Of a stretch of DNA of 17,797 nt, positions 8,429 through 15,864 are shown piece after piece. Each line of letters opens with the position of its first letter. The first letter of the stretch is position 1. The translations under genes were made by a program, and so were the position numbers. The notes under the pieces were generated by a model, which was not told where the DNA came from, ran no database searches, and was given only the letters and a program-made list of their open reading frames with translations. The DNA comes from Methanobacteriota archaeon (GTDB lineage Archaea > Thermoplasmatota > Poseidoniia > Poseidoniales > Poseidoniaceae), in contig PBTA01000010.1 of NCBI GenBank assembly GCA_002726395.1, positions 1-17,797 of the forward strand. Reading direction: 5' to 3'.

Positions 8429-9625
8429 CTAGTTTCCTCGTTCAATCAAGATACGAACTGCTGTGCACATGTCATCGATTGTTTGCAACATAAAATCTGA
8501 ACCAGTTCTGTCCACTAAGTATGCTCTTGGTTTACTTGAATCATCGAGGTCTTCTAAGCGATTAGCCACTACAGCAGTCATATTTGCATGCTCTATTTGC
8601 GCTAAGGCTCTTCTTACAAGTTCTTTTTGTTTTATTCCGGTCTCTAACTTAAATCCTATTCTCACAGACCCTTGACATTTTTGTGTCAGTGCTAAAATGT
8701 GTTTTGGACTTTCAATTAATTTGACATCTAGTGGACCTTGTTGACTAGCTAATTTTCCTTCAGCGCTATTTTCAACAACGTAATCCAATACTGCAGCAGA
8801 ATGAACCCAAGCCTCTATGTTATCATTAGTAAGGGCAAATAATTCATTAAGCATCTCCTCAGGTGAATCGGCTGGAATAATCAACGGTAACCAATTAGGG
8901 GTAACTACGCTAGTAATACCTTTTACACAAGTAACGTCATGACCATGACGGAATAAATCATCAGCAATAGCAAAACCAGTAGAGCCACTACTAGTGTTTT
9001 GGATAAATCGAATATCGTCAATTGGTGAACGTGTAGCACCAAGGGTGATCACTACAGATTTTCGATGAGTTTTTCTGGAATTGACATAATTAGCAAATCT
9101 TGCCACAATCTCTTCATGAGGTGGGGTTTTTCTTTTTCCTTCTTCTTCCTTGCCCCAATATACTTCAATTCCTTTGTGTCTAACTTCGTCAACTATTTCA
9201 GAGGTGACCGGGTCATTAGCTAAGTCTGCATGCATGCTTGGAATCATCATTACGGGACAATCTCTGGTTCTAGCTGCGCTGAGAGCCATCAGTATAGGTC
9301 CGTGTTGCAACCCATGCAGATAACTAGCCATTAGGTCTCTTGTGGTTGGTGCAATAAGAATTCCATCCACCTGTTCAAGGGCAGTCAAATCACTTTCCCA
9401 GTCAGTTATTACCGGTGATTGTGTCGCCCATTCTATTGCTAATGGACTGATTATTTTTTGGGCAGAATGCGTCATCATGACACTGACAATCGCCCCATGT
9501 CGTCGAAGTTCTCTGGCTAATCTGACTGTATCAACTGCGGCAATTCCGCCACTTACGCCTAACAAAATCCGCATCTTAGCAAGGCTATCGCCACGAATTT
9601 CAACATCCGTATCACGCATCGCCAT
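8429..9625 (-). CDS. coaBC: Bifunctional CoaBC: phosphopantothenate-cysteine ligase / phosphopantothenoylcysteine decarboxylase
   Basis: Two-domain coenzyme A biosynthesis enzyme. The N-terminal flavodoxin-like CoaC half should decarboxylate phosphopantothenoylcysteine: MRILLGVSGGIAAVDTVRLA (18-37), ILIAPTT (89-95), IPSMHADLANDP (128-139), and the archaeal-type clamp EEEGKRK (160-166). The C-terminal CoaB half ligates cysteine to phosphopantothenate: VITLGATRSPIDDIRFIQNTSSG (split over 192-214), VHSAAVLDYV (274-283), GFKLET (324-329), VVANRLED (352-359). Oddly, the catalytic His that precedes the DxxxIAP strand in the family (His75 of E. coli Dfp) aligns with Asp79 here (ESDLTALEQVDG). ATGs at 9625, 9619 and 9574 are all possible starts; the last begins right at the conserved MRILLG. 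The divergent gene begins 98 bases away. Confidence 0.88.
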   Translation of the reverse strand: MAMRDTDVEIRGDSLAKMRILLGVSGGIAAVDTVRLARELRRHGAIVSVMMTHSAQKIISPLAIEWATQSPVITDWESDLTALEQVDGILIAPTTRDLMASYLHGLQHGPILMALSAARTRDCPVMMIPSMHADLANDPVTSEIVDEVRHKGIEVYWGKEEEGKRKTPPHEEIVARFANYVNSRKTHRKSVVITLGATRSPIDDIRFIQNTSSGSTGFAIADDLFRHGHDVTCVKGITSVVTPNWLPLIIPADSPEEMLNELFALTNDNIEAWVHSAAVLDYVVENSAEGKLASQQGPLDVKLIESPKHILALTQKCQGSVRIGFKLETGIKQKELVRRALAQIEHANMTAVVANRLEDLDDSSKPRAYLVDRTGSDFMLQTIDDMCTAVRILIERGN

Positions 9626-9723
9626 GGTTAGGGCAACGGCTGTCCAAATTTGACACCTTCGTTGAATGTGTTTATGAGATTGTAAACCAATGGTTCAAGA
9701 TTAGTGAATGATAGCAAAGCAAC

Positions 9724-10359
9724 ATGGGCTCAAGTAGAGGTGACCAGTTAGTGGTAGCAGGGATGAGTCCTAATTCCTTGACCGCTAGCAATAGTGTATT
9801 TGATAGAATCCACCGCGGTACATCATTCATTGTTTTTATTGATGGCCTGATAGTGATGTATTTGTTTTGGGCGATTTCTCGTTTGATTTCTCCGTCTGCA
9901 TCTACTGCGGTTCTTGGTTTTGTATCTATAGGCAGTTTTGTGATATGGAGTTCTTACCGAAATCGTGCAAAATGGGCTTACTGGCCAGCAGCAACATTAA
10001 TTTTAATCGCAGGATTATTCTTTGGCATTAATGCAATAGAATCATTATTTTTTGTAATGACTGGTAATATGGGTGGTCTTCTGTTCTTATTCTTGACAGG
10101 ATGGGCTACTCTAGGCTCCTTTAGGCGATTTTTGTACCATTTTAACCCGGTCTACAAAATTGGTTATTTCAATGATGAATCAAGTTCTATGGATTTCCAA
10201 TTAGAACACGGAGAAATGTTAGCAGCATGTCCAAAATGTATGGCAGTTCTTGCTATTAGACCTTCAATGCTTAGTTCAAGCGATAAATGCCCACATTGTC
10301 AAGCCTCACTGATAGATCCAAAACTAGCAGCCAAGTATGGTGCAGTTGAAGAAGAATAA
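9724..10359 (+). CDS. Uncharacterised four-helix membrane protein with C-terminal zinc ribbon
   Basis: I do not recognise a named family. The 211 residues start with a polar segment, then about four hydrophobic helices (near 36-56, 61-77, 85-104 and 107-130), then a cytoplasm-like tail. The tail holds a zinc-ribbon pattern with Cys169-x2-Cys172 (CPKC) and Cys189-x2-Cys192 (CPHC), separated by 16 residues. An acidic end (VEEE) follows. The pattern suggests a metal-stabilised knuckle for protein or nucleic-acid contact at the membrane, but no function can be assigned. The ATG at 9724 is chosen; an in-frame ATG at 9763 would only shorten the polar N-terminus. Its stop lies 6 bases from the end of the convergent actin-like gene. 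Confidence 0.72.
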   Translation: MGSSRGDQLVVAGMSPNSLTASNSVFDRIHRGTSFIVFIDGLIVMYLFWAISRLISPSASTAVLGFVSIGSFVIWSSYRNRAKWAYWPAATLILIAGLFFGINAIESLFFVMTGNMGGLLFLFLTGWATLGSFRRFLYHFNPVYKIGYFNDESSSMDFQLEHGEMLAACPKCMAVLAIRPSMLSSSDKCPHCQASLIDPKLAAKYGAVEEE

Positions 10360-10365
10360 TACTAA

Positions 10366-11391
10366 TCAGCGTGATGCTAGAGTTAGGTTCTTCCACATCT
10401 CTTCTGGAACTTCCATAGCCAGTCTTAGACCGCCCATTGCACCGAGGCGAACAGGGTCGTCTACAACGTGTACGCTGACGTCTCCAAGATCGGAAAGTTT
10501 TCTTTCAATCATAGCGCCAAGTCCACTTATTCCAGATCCGCCGCCAGCTAGAATCATGTTTCTTCTAAAGGCGTCTTGGTACTCTGGGTTTGAACTGGAA
10601 ATCAGTTTCTTGACATTCTCAACAATAGGGTCGACGATTGATTCACACGCTTTTTGAACACAATCTGTGATGTCTAGAGTCATTGCTTTGCCGTCAATGG
10701 AAAAGTCAACCATAATTGGGGAGTCTGGCGTTGAAGTGCTGACGAAAGAATGTTGCTCCTTCCATCTTCTTGCCATGTCCTTGGTAATTTGTGCACCACT
10801 GTACTTTGATTGTACTTCTTGAATAATTTTCCTGTCGACATAGTCTCCTGCATACTCAGTATGCATTTGATCTTCTGGGCTAGGTATGGTTCCGTATACT
10901 CTGCACAGGTCAGTAGTACCTGCTCCAATATCAATGACAAGGGTATGTTCAAGCATATCCAGTGCGTATGCTACAGCAAACGGTTCTGATATAATCATGG
11001 CTGCGTTAACAGTACCTGCAGCTGCGTCAAAGATAGCGGTTTTGTCAACATAACTTGCTTCAGCAGGCGCTCCGATAACAGCAACTACACGGTCGTAATC
11101 TTCTGGGTCGGAAAGTGAGATTAGGTGGGTAATGAAGTGAGCGATGAAATCTCTGTCTTCATTAGTATCTTTGATTACCCCATGTTCTAGAGGTCTAAAC
11201 AGATTTAGTGCAAGTCTATTTTTCAGTGCTTCTTCACCAAACAAAACATCTCTCTTCAAGAAATTTCTTGCAATTGGGTCTTTTGGGGTTCCAATAACAG
11301 TTAATTCTTCTTCTTCGTGACTATCAGAGGAAACCATCACAGAGCGAAAGGTTCCTAAATCAATTCCAATATACAATACATCTCCAGCCAT
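10366..11391 (-). CDS. MreB/actin-like ATPase
   Basis: Actin-fold ATPase of the actin/Hsp70/sugar-kinase superfamily, closest in style to MreB/MamK-type filament proteins. Phosphate-1 motif is IGIDLGTFRS (8-17). ISEPFAVAYAL (134-144) matches the MreB helix. Phosphate-2 is VIDIGAGTTDL (152-162). The adenosine motif is ILAGGGSGISGLG (280-292). At 341 residues it matches MreB (about 335-350) and is much shorter than Hsp70. No substrate-binding domain is present. Expected role is ATP-driven polymerisation for shape, division or cell organisation; polymerisation is inferred. The frame extends to a GTG at 11400, but the ATG at 11391 has a GGTGA Shine-Dalgarno-like site (11405-11401) upstream. A TATA-like element at about 11451-11460 suggests its own promoter. 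Confidence 0.85.
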   Translation of the reverse strand: MAGDVLYIGIDLGTFRSVMVSSDSHEEEELTVIGTPKDPIARNFLKRDVLFGEEALKNRLALNLFRPLEHGVIKDTNEDRDFIAHFITHLISLSDPEDYDRVVAVIGAPAEASYVDKTAIFDAAAGTVNAAMIISEPFAVAYALDMLEHTLVIDIGAGTTDLCRVYGTIPSPEDQMHTEYAGDYVDRKIIQEVQSKYSGAQITKDMARRWKEQHSFVSTSTPDSPIMVDFSIDGKAMTLDITDCVQKACESIVDPIVENVKKLISSSNPEYQDAFRRNMILAGGGSGISGLGAMIERKLSDLGDVSVHVVDDPVRLGAMGGLRLAMEVPEEMWKNLTLASR

Positions 11392-11399
11392 GTGACTCA

Positions 11400-11406
11400 C
11401 TCACCC
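11400..11406 (-). promoter_or_regulatory. Shine-Dalgarno-like site deciding the actin-like gene start
   Basis: On the minus strand GGGTGAG lies 8 bases before the ATG at 11391 and contains the GGTGA core complementary to the archaeal 16S 3' end. It overlaps the GTG at 11400 that would otherwise begin the longest frame, so it favours ATG 11391. Confidence 0.5.
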
Positions 11407-11450
11407 ATCCCATTGCGACATACCTTATGAATAATCCCTATGCAAATAAG

Positions 11451-11460
11451 TAAATATAGG
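11451..11460 (-). promoter_or_regulatory. Candidate TATA box for the actin-like gene
   Basis: The minus strand reads CCTATATTTA here, in the 126-base gap between the upstream stop and the ATG at 11391. At normal spacing transcription would start near 11428-11433, leaving a leader of about 37-42 bases that includes the GGTGA site. Visual call only. Confidence 0.45.
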
Positions 11461-11517
11461 CTCAAATATTCGTAATGTAAAATCTATAGAACATATTACT
11501 TAGCAGTATTTTGTGGT

Positions 11518-12534
11518 TCAACACCATTCTTCGCATGAATGACAGTACCATGTACCATATTCAACATATAATTCGGCCATTCCTGAACATGAAGTACATT
11601 CTTTGAGGGTATTTTCACCACACATTTCGATAACCATTTGGATATGATATGCATCATCAATGCCTAATTCTTGTCTTAGTGACCACAATAATTGGTCTTC
11701 ACTTGGAGAAATAATACCATCTTCCAATACCATCTCTACTACATTTCGATAATCTTCAAAGTCACCGGCATTTCGAGCATCTAAAACCACTCCGTTCTTT
11801 TCAGCTACAATATCAGTACCACCAGGGTCATCAACGAATAAAACTAATGATTCTCGCTTTAGGCTTTCATTTCTTAATTCAAAGGAAACTCTCGTACCTT
11901 TGGCATCTGCAAATACGAGGTTTGATTTATTGTTTATTACGTTGGCAATCGATCTTGCAGTCTCCTCTGCATTTGCGCCTCTCTTCCAGCCCATTCCATC
12001 ATTGACATTATAGGAATAGAATTCAGTTCCTTTACCTGGATATTCCAAGCGTATCTCCTCGCCACCATCAAAGCCGTTTGCGACAATGGTTAGGGCTGCA
12101 ACTTCGGTGGATACAATATTGTCTTCTTCATCAAACATTATCATCAGCGGTTTTCTTTCTTCTGTGGCGGTATTGAACCTGCCTTGCATTCCGCTCATCC
12201 ATTTGTCTTCTAAGCGAGCTAGACTAGCCTCTTGTTGTTCAGATAAATTACTCTCAACCCCTAGGACATTAGCCAGGCTGCCTGATTGAACGTCTTTTTT
12301 GAACTGATCTATTAATTCAGCATCACGGTGATAGGTTGGAATATCTGTTTCTGCCTTTTGTTCTACGTAATCTGGGTCTGCCCATTCATGTGAGCAGGTG
12401 ACGCATCTTAGGTAGCCTGCCATGGATGAATTTTCAGCCTCTCCGCCACAACGTGGACATTCTCCACCTTCGTTGTAAGATAAATTATCAACAGCCTCGC
12501 GCCGACCTTTCCTAAGTCCACCAAACCCCGCCAT
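11518..12534 (-). CDS. Uncharacterised protein with terminal zinc ribbons
   Basis: 338 residues, no named family recognised. After a basic N-terminus (RKGRREA) there is a zinc ribbon: CPRC at 26-29 and a matching CVTC before SHEW (about 44-47). The middle is hydrophilic and acidic, with an alpha/beta look and no membrane helix; one segment reads RLEYPGKGTEFYSYNVNDGMGWKRG in two halves. Near the C-terminus EDGIISPSEDQLLWSLRQ resembles a TerB-like or EF-hand-like helix-loop-helix. The last ~25 residues hold a second cluster, CTSC then CHSC, ending in a terminal Cys. The two clusters and the absence of an enzyme motif suggest a scaffold or nucleic-acid-related protein, but that is a guess. It is preceded by a good TATA box and sits between the DUF35 protein and the actin homologue. 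Confidence 0.75.
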   Translation of the reverse strand: MAGFGGLRKGRREAVDNLSYNEGGECPRCGGEAENSSMAGYLRCVTCSHEWADPDYVEQKAETDIPTYHRDAELIDQFKKDVQSGSLANVLGVESNLSEQQEASLARLEDKWMSGMQGRFNTATEERKPLMIMFDEEDNIVSTEVAALTIVANGFDGGEEIRLEYPGKGTEFYSYNVNDGMGWKRGANAEETARSIANVINNKSNLVFADAKGTRVSFELRNESLKRESLVLFVDDPGGTDIVAEKNGVVLDARNAGDFEDYRNVVEMVLEDGIISPSEDQLLWSLRQELGIDDAYHIQMVIEMCGENTLKECTSCSGMAELYVEYGTWYCHSCEEWC

Positions 12535-12571
12535 ATACCTGCTAAAGTGGGTTTTTTGTATGAATGCTTTG

Positions 12572-12580
12572 CCTATAAAT
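12572..12580 (-). promoter_or_regulatory. TATA box for the double zinc-ribbon gene
   Basis: The minus strand reads ATTTATAGG, a good archaeal TATA element, overlapping the stop codon of the upstream DUF35-type gene. It lies about 38-46 bases before the ATG at 12534, so the leader would be about 15-20 bases. It implies that this gene can be transcribed separately from the thiolase/DUF35 pair. Confidence 0.5.
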
Positions 12581-13397
12581 GGCTGGAATCTATTCTTGCC
12601 TTAGCCCCATATCGGATAATTCCCTCTTGTCCATATAACATTCTCACCACGAATTCAACACTATCCCCGATTATTGGTTTTCTCTCTTTATCATCAACCA
12701 TCAAGAAGACTCCTTTTGGTCCTTCACTAAACTCAACCATTACAGTTGTCAAACCCCCCAAAATAGGTGCGCGGATAGCAAATTCAGAGGGTGCGCCTGC
12801 TGCGCTTAAGTTAGTCCACGTCATTACAGAAGCGTTTGGTGACAAGTTGATACTGCCTTTAGATAATGTGACCCCGTCGCTATTCATTTGCCTTGGTGGC
12901 CATATTATAGTACCATCATTTTGGGCAATTAAAGATAATCTTGCTGATAAACTTTCATTATATTGTTGCATTGAAACATAGGCACCTTGTGATATGTTGC
13001 GGATATCCAATTCGGTTTTCCATGCCTCTTTAACAGATTGATACAACTCTTTGTCTAGCGGTTTAGAAGGTACCTTTGCCAAGCCCGTGGTTAGGTTATT
13101 AGTGCTTGACATTACCACCGATGCGTCTTCCCTACATTGTAGATGGCTACCATTCTCAACTAATTCTATGCCGGTTGCCATCTTTAGCACAGCAAAGTTA
13201 ATCCTATCATCAACTAGACCAATCAAAACTTCAACTCCATTATTGAGTAGGTGTTTGATTAATGAAATTGCTATGGTTGTATAATCACTATCATGTCCAA
13301 AAACTCGTAATTCATCAACTACATATGGCGAATATATTGTGAACGAATCTGGTTCTTGTGAAATCAAATATCCGTGGAAATTTATTATATCATTCAT
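12573..13397 (-). CDS. DUF35-type OB-fold acyl-CoA-associated protein with extra N-terminal region
   Basis: The C-terminal ~80 residues match the DUF35 OB-fold: MTWTNLSAAGAPSEF (192-206), GGLTTVMVEFSEGPKGVFLMVDD (from 214), IGDSVEFVVRMLYGQEGIIRYGAKAR (from 243). In archaea such proteins bind thiolase and HMG-CoA synthase and channel acetoacetyl-CoA. The usual rubredoxin-like zinc ribbon before the OB-fold is degenerate: GTIIWPPRQMNSDG (162-175) keeps the PPR step but no cysteines. Residues 1-150 are additional to the usual ~130-residue family member. VFGHDSDYTTIAISLIKHLL (32-51) faintly recalls the N-terminal motif of ketoacyl-synthase III/HMG-CoA synthase proteins. The frame extends to 13475, but the ATG at 13397 gives an 8-base overlap with the thiolase stop, a typical coupled arrangement; ATG 13412 is an alternative. 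Confidence 0.72.
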   Translation of the reverse strand: MNDIINFHGYLISQEPDSFTIYSPYVVDELRVFGHDSDYTTIAISLIKHLLNNGVEVLIGLVDDRINFAVLKMATGIELVENGSHLQCREDASVVMSSTNNLTTGLAKVPSKPLDKELYQSVKEAWKTELDIRNISQGAYVSMQQYNESLSARLSLIAQNDGTIIWPPRQMNSDGVTLSKGSINLSPNASVMTWTNLSAAGAPSEFAIRAPILGGLTTVMVEFSEGPKGVFLMVDDKERKPIIGDSVEFVVRMLYGQEGIIRYGAKARIDSSHL

Positions 13398-14565
13398 TTC
13401 GATTTCTCCCATATACGTGCACAGCACAGGTTGCACCAGAGCCACCAACATTGTGTGATAGTGCATTTTCAGCATCCCTTACTTGTCGAGATTGTTCTAC
13501 TTCGCCTCTTAACTGCTTGAATATTTCAACTGTTTGTCCAGTTCCAGTAGCACCTAGTGGGTGACCTTTTGATTTCAATCCACCACTAGGGTTAATGCAT
13601 ACATCACCTTCATTTCTTCTACCTAATCCTTCCCTTGCAAAATTACCACCAGTGCCACGCTTGGTAAATCCAAGATCTTCTGTCGCTAGTAATTCAGCGA
13701 TAGTAAAGCAGTCATGAACTTCAGCCAAATCAATATCATTTGCCGTAATACCTGACATTTGGTAGGCTTTTTTAGCCGCATTCTGAGTAGCAATTAATTG
13801 CGTAATTGAAGGTCGGTCATGTAACGCAAGATAATCTGAAGCCGCTGCAGATCCGTTGACCCAAACTGGATCGTCGGTAAATTGTTTCACCACATGGTCA
13901 GCCGCTAAGATAACACATGATGCTCCGTCTGAGGTTGGGCAGCAATCGTAAAGTGTTAGCGGGTCGGCAACCATAAATCCACTGCTAGCTTTATCAAAAC
14001 TCACATCTTTTCTTATGTGCGCCATTGAGTTATCTAAACCATGCCAATGGTTTTTGACGCTGATATTCACTAAATCATCATGAGTCGATTCAAACTCATG
14101 GAAATATCTACGCGCCATTAGAGCATATGTTCCAGGAAAAGTTAGACCTGCTAATCTTTCCCATTCAGTGTCACCAGATACGCCTAGCCAGAATCGCTTC
14201 CGTTCAGGAGTCAAGTCATTCATTTTTTCAATGCCACCGGCAACTACAACATCTGCTTGACCACTTTTTATCGCCATCCAAGCATCTCTAAGTGCGAAGC
14301 CTGATGATGCGCATGCGTTCTCAATACGCCTAACTGGTATACCTTGCATACCAGAATGCTCAGTCAGTAAAGCAGCAGTATTACCTAACTGTCCCCCGCC
14401 AAAAGCAACACTTCCGATATATGCTTCATCGATTTGCTTGGGTTGAAAATCCTTATCGACGCTTTGGAATGCATTGTTGGCAGCTTCTGCCCACATTCCT
14501 TTCATTCCAGATTGATGATTGCCATATTTTGTTTGTCCAGCACCAACAATGGCAACATCAACCAT
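13390..14565 (-). CDS. Thiolase-family protein (acetyl-CoA acetyltransferase, SCP2-thiolase type)
   Basis: 391 residues, full length for archaeal SCP-x-type thiolases, which condense two acetyl-CoA to acetoacetyl-CoA or run the reverse cleavage. Catalytic parts are all present: nucleophile Cys85 in RIENACASSGFALRDA, His284 in AEVHDCFTIAELLA, and the NPSGGLKSKGHPLGATG segment with His335 (325-341). The C-terminus has NVGGSGATCAVHVYGR (372-387). The next gene, a DUF35-type protein, overlaps the stop, as is common for archaeal thiolases that channel acetoacetyl-CoA into the mevalonate pathway. HMG-CoA synthase, often part of that cluster, is not adjacent here. A beta-oxidation role is equally possible from sequence. 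A TATA-like CTTTAATC (about 14591-14598) would give a nearly leaderless transcript. Confidence 0.88.
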   Translation of the reverse strand: MVDVAIVGAGQTKYGNHQSGMKGMWAEAANNAFQSVDKDFQPKQIDEAYIGSVAFGGGQLGNTAALLTEHSGMQGIPVRRIENACASSGFALRDAWMAIKSGQADVVVAGGIEKMNDLTPERKRFWLGVSGDTEWERLAGLTFPGTYALMARRYFHEFESTHDDLVNISVKNHWHGLDNSMAHIRKDVSFDKASSGFMVADPLTLYDCCPTSDGASCVILAADHVVKQFTDDPVWVNGSAAASDYLALHDRPSITQLIATQNAAKKAYQMSGITANDIDLAEVHDCFTIAELLATEDLGFTKRGTGGNFAREGLGRRNEGDVCINPSGGLKSKGHPLGATGTGQTVEIFKQLRGEVEQSRQVRDAENALSHNVGGSGATCAVHVYGRNRNE

Positions 14566-14684
14566 GTTAGTCCCAAAGGGTCACAGCATTTGATTAAAGC
14601 GGTTGAAAATCTTGCTTGATGATTATTATTCAATTAGTCAAAAATTCCGTAGATACTAAAAACAACCCCCAACCGGCTATAATC

Positions 14685-15392
14685 ATGCTACGCCAATGTA
14701 GAGAACGTTCCTGCTCGATTAACAACGGACATTTCAACGGTTCCAACTGCCCGATATGTAATGAAGAAGGTAAATTCATTATGAGCGATAGAGAAGCTAA
14801 CTCTTTGGGTAGAATCCTTGCTTTAGTACTTCGGCACGCACCAGAGAAATTCGGTGTTGACATGGATATCAATGGATGGGTAAATACTCGCGAACTATCT
14901 GAATCAATTTCAAAGCAGAGAAGACACTATCATTGGCTTAGAGGATGGCATTTTTCGGCAATAGCCAATTCAGACGAAAAAGGACGCTATCAAGTCGAAG
15001 GTGAAATGATTAGAGCCACATACGGCCACTCTATAGAACTAGAATTGGATCTTCCTACCGATGACATCCCTGAAGCTCTATACTGGCCATGTGAGCAAGA
15101 ACAAGTCAAAGCGATTCTCGAATTAGGAATTACTGCGGGTGACCGACAACACGTTCATCTTTCCAAGACAATCAATAAAGCAATGGAAGCTGGTCACGTT
15201 CGAATTAACCGTCCTGCAATTATGGAAGTTGATACAACTAGAGCAATTGCTGATGGTAACATAATCTATCGTGCAGGTAAGTCGGTATATCTGACCACAG
15301 ATATGCCTGCTGATTATCTATACCAGGTAGAAGCAGATGATCCTGTAGTCGCTGAAATGGTTGCTAGATGGGAAGCAGAAGAAGAAGAGTAA
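14685..15392 (+). CDS. kptA: RNA 2'-phosphotransferase Tpt1/KptA with N-terminal zinc finger
   Basis: Transfers an internal 2'-phosphate from RNA to NAD+, giving ADP-ribose 1'',2''-cyclic phosphate; in archaea the natural role is uncertain. The KptA core runs from LGRILALVLRHAPEKFGVD (41-59, Arg50-His51), GWV, and RGWHFSAIAN to IRATYGHSIEL (Arg110), RQHVHLSKT (Arg154, His156) and NIIYRAGKSVYLTTDMP (192-208). The short N-terminal finger CRERSCSINNGHF..NCPICNEEGKF (5-31) resembles that of other archaeal KptA proteins and supports ATG 14685 over the longer frame beginning at TTG 14616. The NAD-binding LYHGT step of the family reads LYWPC here (132-136). The product is 235 residues. Its stop is 5 bases from the end of the convergent zinc-ribbon gene; a T-rich run (15402-15406) may help end transcription. 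Confidence 0.9.
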   Translation: MLRQCRERSCSINNGHFNGSNCPICNEEGKFIMSDREANSLGRILALVLRHAPEKFGVDMDINGWVNTRELSESISKQRRHYHWLRGWHFSAIANSDEKGRYQVEGEMIRATYGHSIELELDLPTDDIPEALYWPCEQEQVKAILELGITAGDRQHVHLSKTINKAMEAGHVRINRPAIMEVDTTRAIADGNIIYRAGKSVYLTTDMPADYLYQVEADDPVVAEMVARWEAEEEE

Positions 15393-15397
15393 TCAAA

Positions 15398-15736
15398 TTA
15401 TTTTTCTATTGCCCCACACGCAGGGCAGAATCCTAAATCAGGGTCAAGAGTACTACCACACTTGGAACAATTAGACAATCCGAGGGTTATGGCTTGAGAT
15501 TTAGTGGCAGGTGGAGGAGTTTCTATCCCTTCTTTTTGAGCGACTAGTAGTAACGGGTCTATTCCATGGCTGACCAGTTCTGTGTATCGATTTTTGAATA
15601 TAATTGCCTCTTGTATGGCTATTTCTAATTGAAGAATCCTTTCGTGTCGCTCGATTTTATCATCAATCTCCATTGTTTCATCAAGACATGCTTGTAAATG
15701 TCTCATGAATTCATCAAGTTGGGGTCCATCTGCCAT
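15398..15736 (-). CDS. Small uncharacterised coiled-coil protein with C-terminal zinc ribbon
   Basis: 112 residues, no named family recognised. Residues 5-55 are heptad-like and charged (DETMEIDDKIERHERILQLE), suggesting a helical hairpin or coiled coil. A Pro-rich linker (PPPATK) follows at 74-79. The C-terminus is a clear zinc ribbon, CSKCGSTL...GFCPACGAIEK, with cysteines 90, 93, 104 and 107. The frame extends to a TTG at 15766 and an ATG at 15763, but a TATA-like element at 15777-15785 would place the transcript start inside that extension, so ATG 15736 (MADGPQ) is preferred. It resembles the many small ribbon proteins of marine archaea without known role. Confidence 0.7.
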   Translation of the reverse strand: MADGPQLDEFMRHLQACLDETMEIDDKIERHERILQLEIAIQEAIIFKNRYTELVSHGIDPLLLVAQKEGIETPPPATKSQAITLGLSNCSKCGSTLDPDLGFCPACGAIEK

Positions 15737-15776
15737 GGGTTGCACCACAAGGACCACGTTCATCAAACCTTGTAAG

Positions 15777-15785
15777 TAATAAATT
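15777..15785 (-). promoter_or_regulatory. Candidate TATA box for the small zinc-ribbon gene
   Basis: The minus strand reads AATTTATTA, about 40-50 bases before the ATG at 15736. A start point near 15754 would exclude the upstream ATG 15763 from the mRNA. It forms a divergent promoter pair with the kinase promoter at 15810. Confidence 0.4.
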
Positions 15786-15809
15786 TCCTTAGATGACTCT
15801 ATGACGTGT

Positions 15810-15818
15810 CTTTATAAT
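15810..15818 (+). promoter_or_regulatory. TATA box for the isopentenyl phosphate kinase gene
   Basis: CTTTATAAT is close to the archaeal TATA consensus and ends 46 bases before the ATG at 15865. This predicts transcription from about 15838-15842 with a short leader. It probably drives both the kinase and the downstream isomerase/prenyl-synthase gene. Confidence 0.55.
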
Positions 15819-15864
15819 CGGTTTTAGTGACAATGCTATTGAGTGTTCGCCTCATCGCATTGAC

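Noticed and set aside
10337..10657. 106-residue plus-strand open frame
   Set aside because: Antisense to the C-terminal part of the actin-like gene, with Ser/Pro/Thr-rich composition typical of a shadow frame.
12547..12981. 144-residue plus-strand open frame
   Set aside because: Antisense to the DUF35 OB-fold region, whose conserved motifs fix the coding strand.
13398..13475. 26-residue N-terminal extension of the DUF35-type protein
   Set aside because: The extension overlaps the conserved end of the thiolase gene; ATG 13397 gives a normal short overlap.
14616..14684. 23-residue N-terminal extension of KptA starting at TTG
   Set aside because: The extension is Asn/Ile-rich without family likeness; the zinc finger begins right after ATG 14685.
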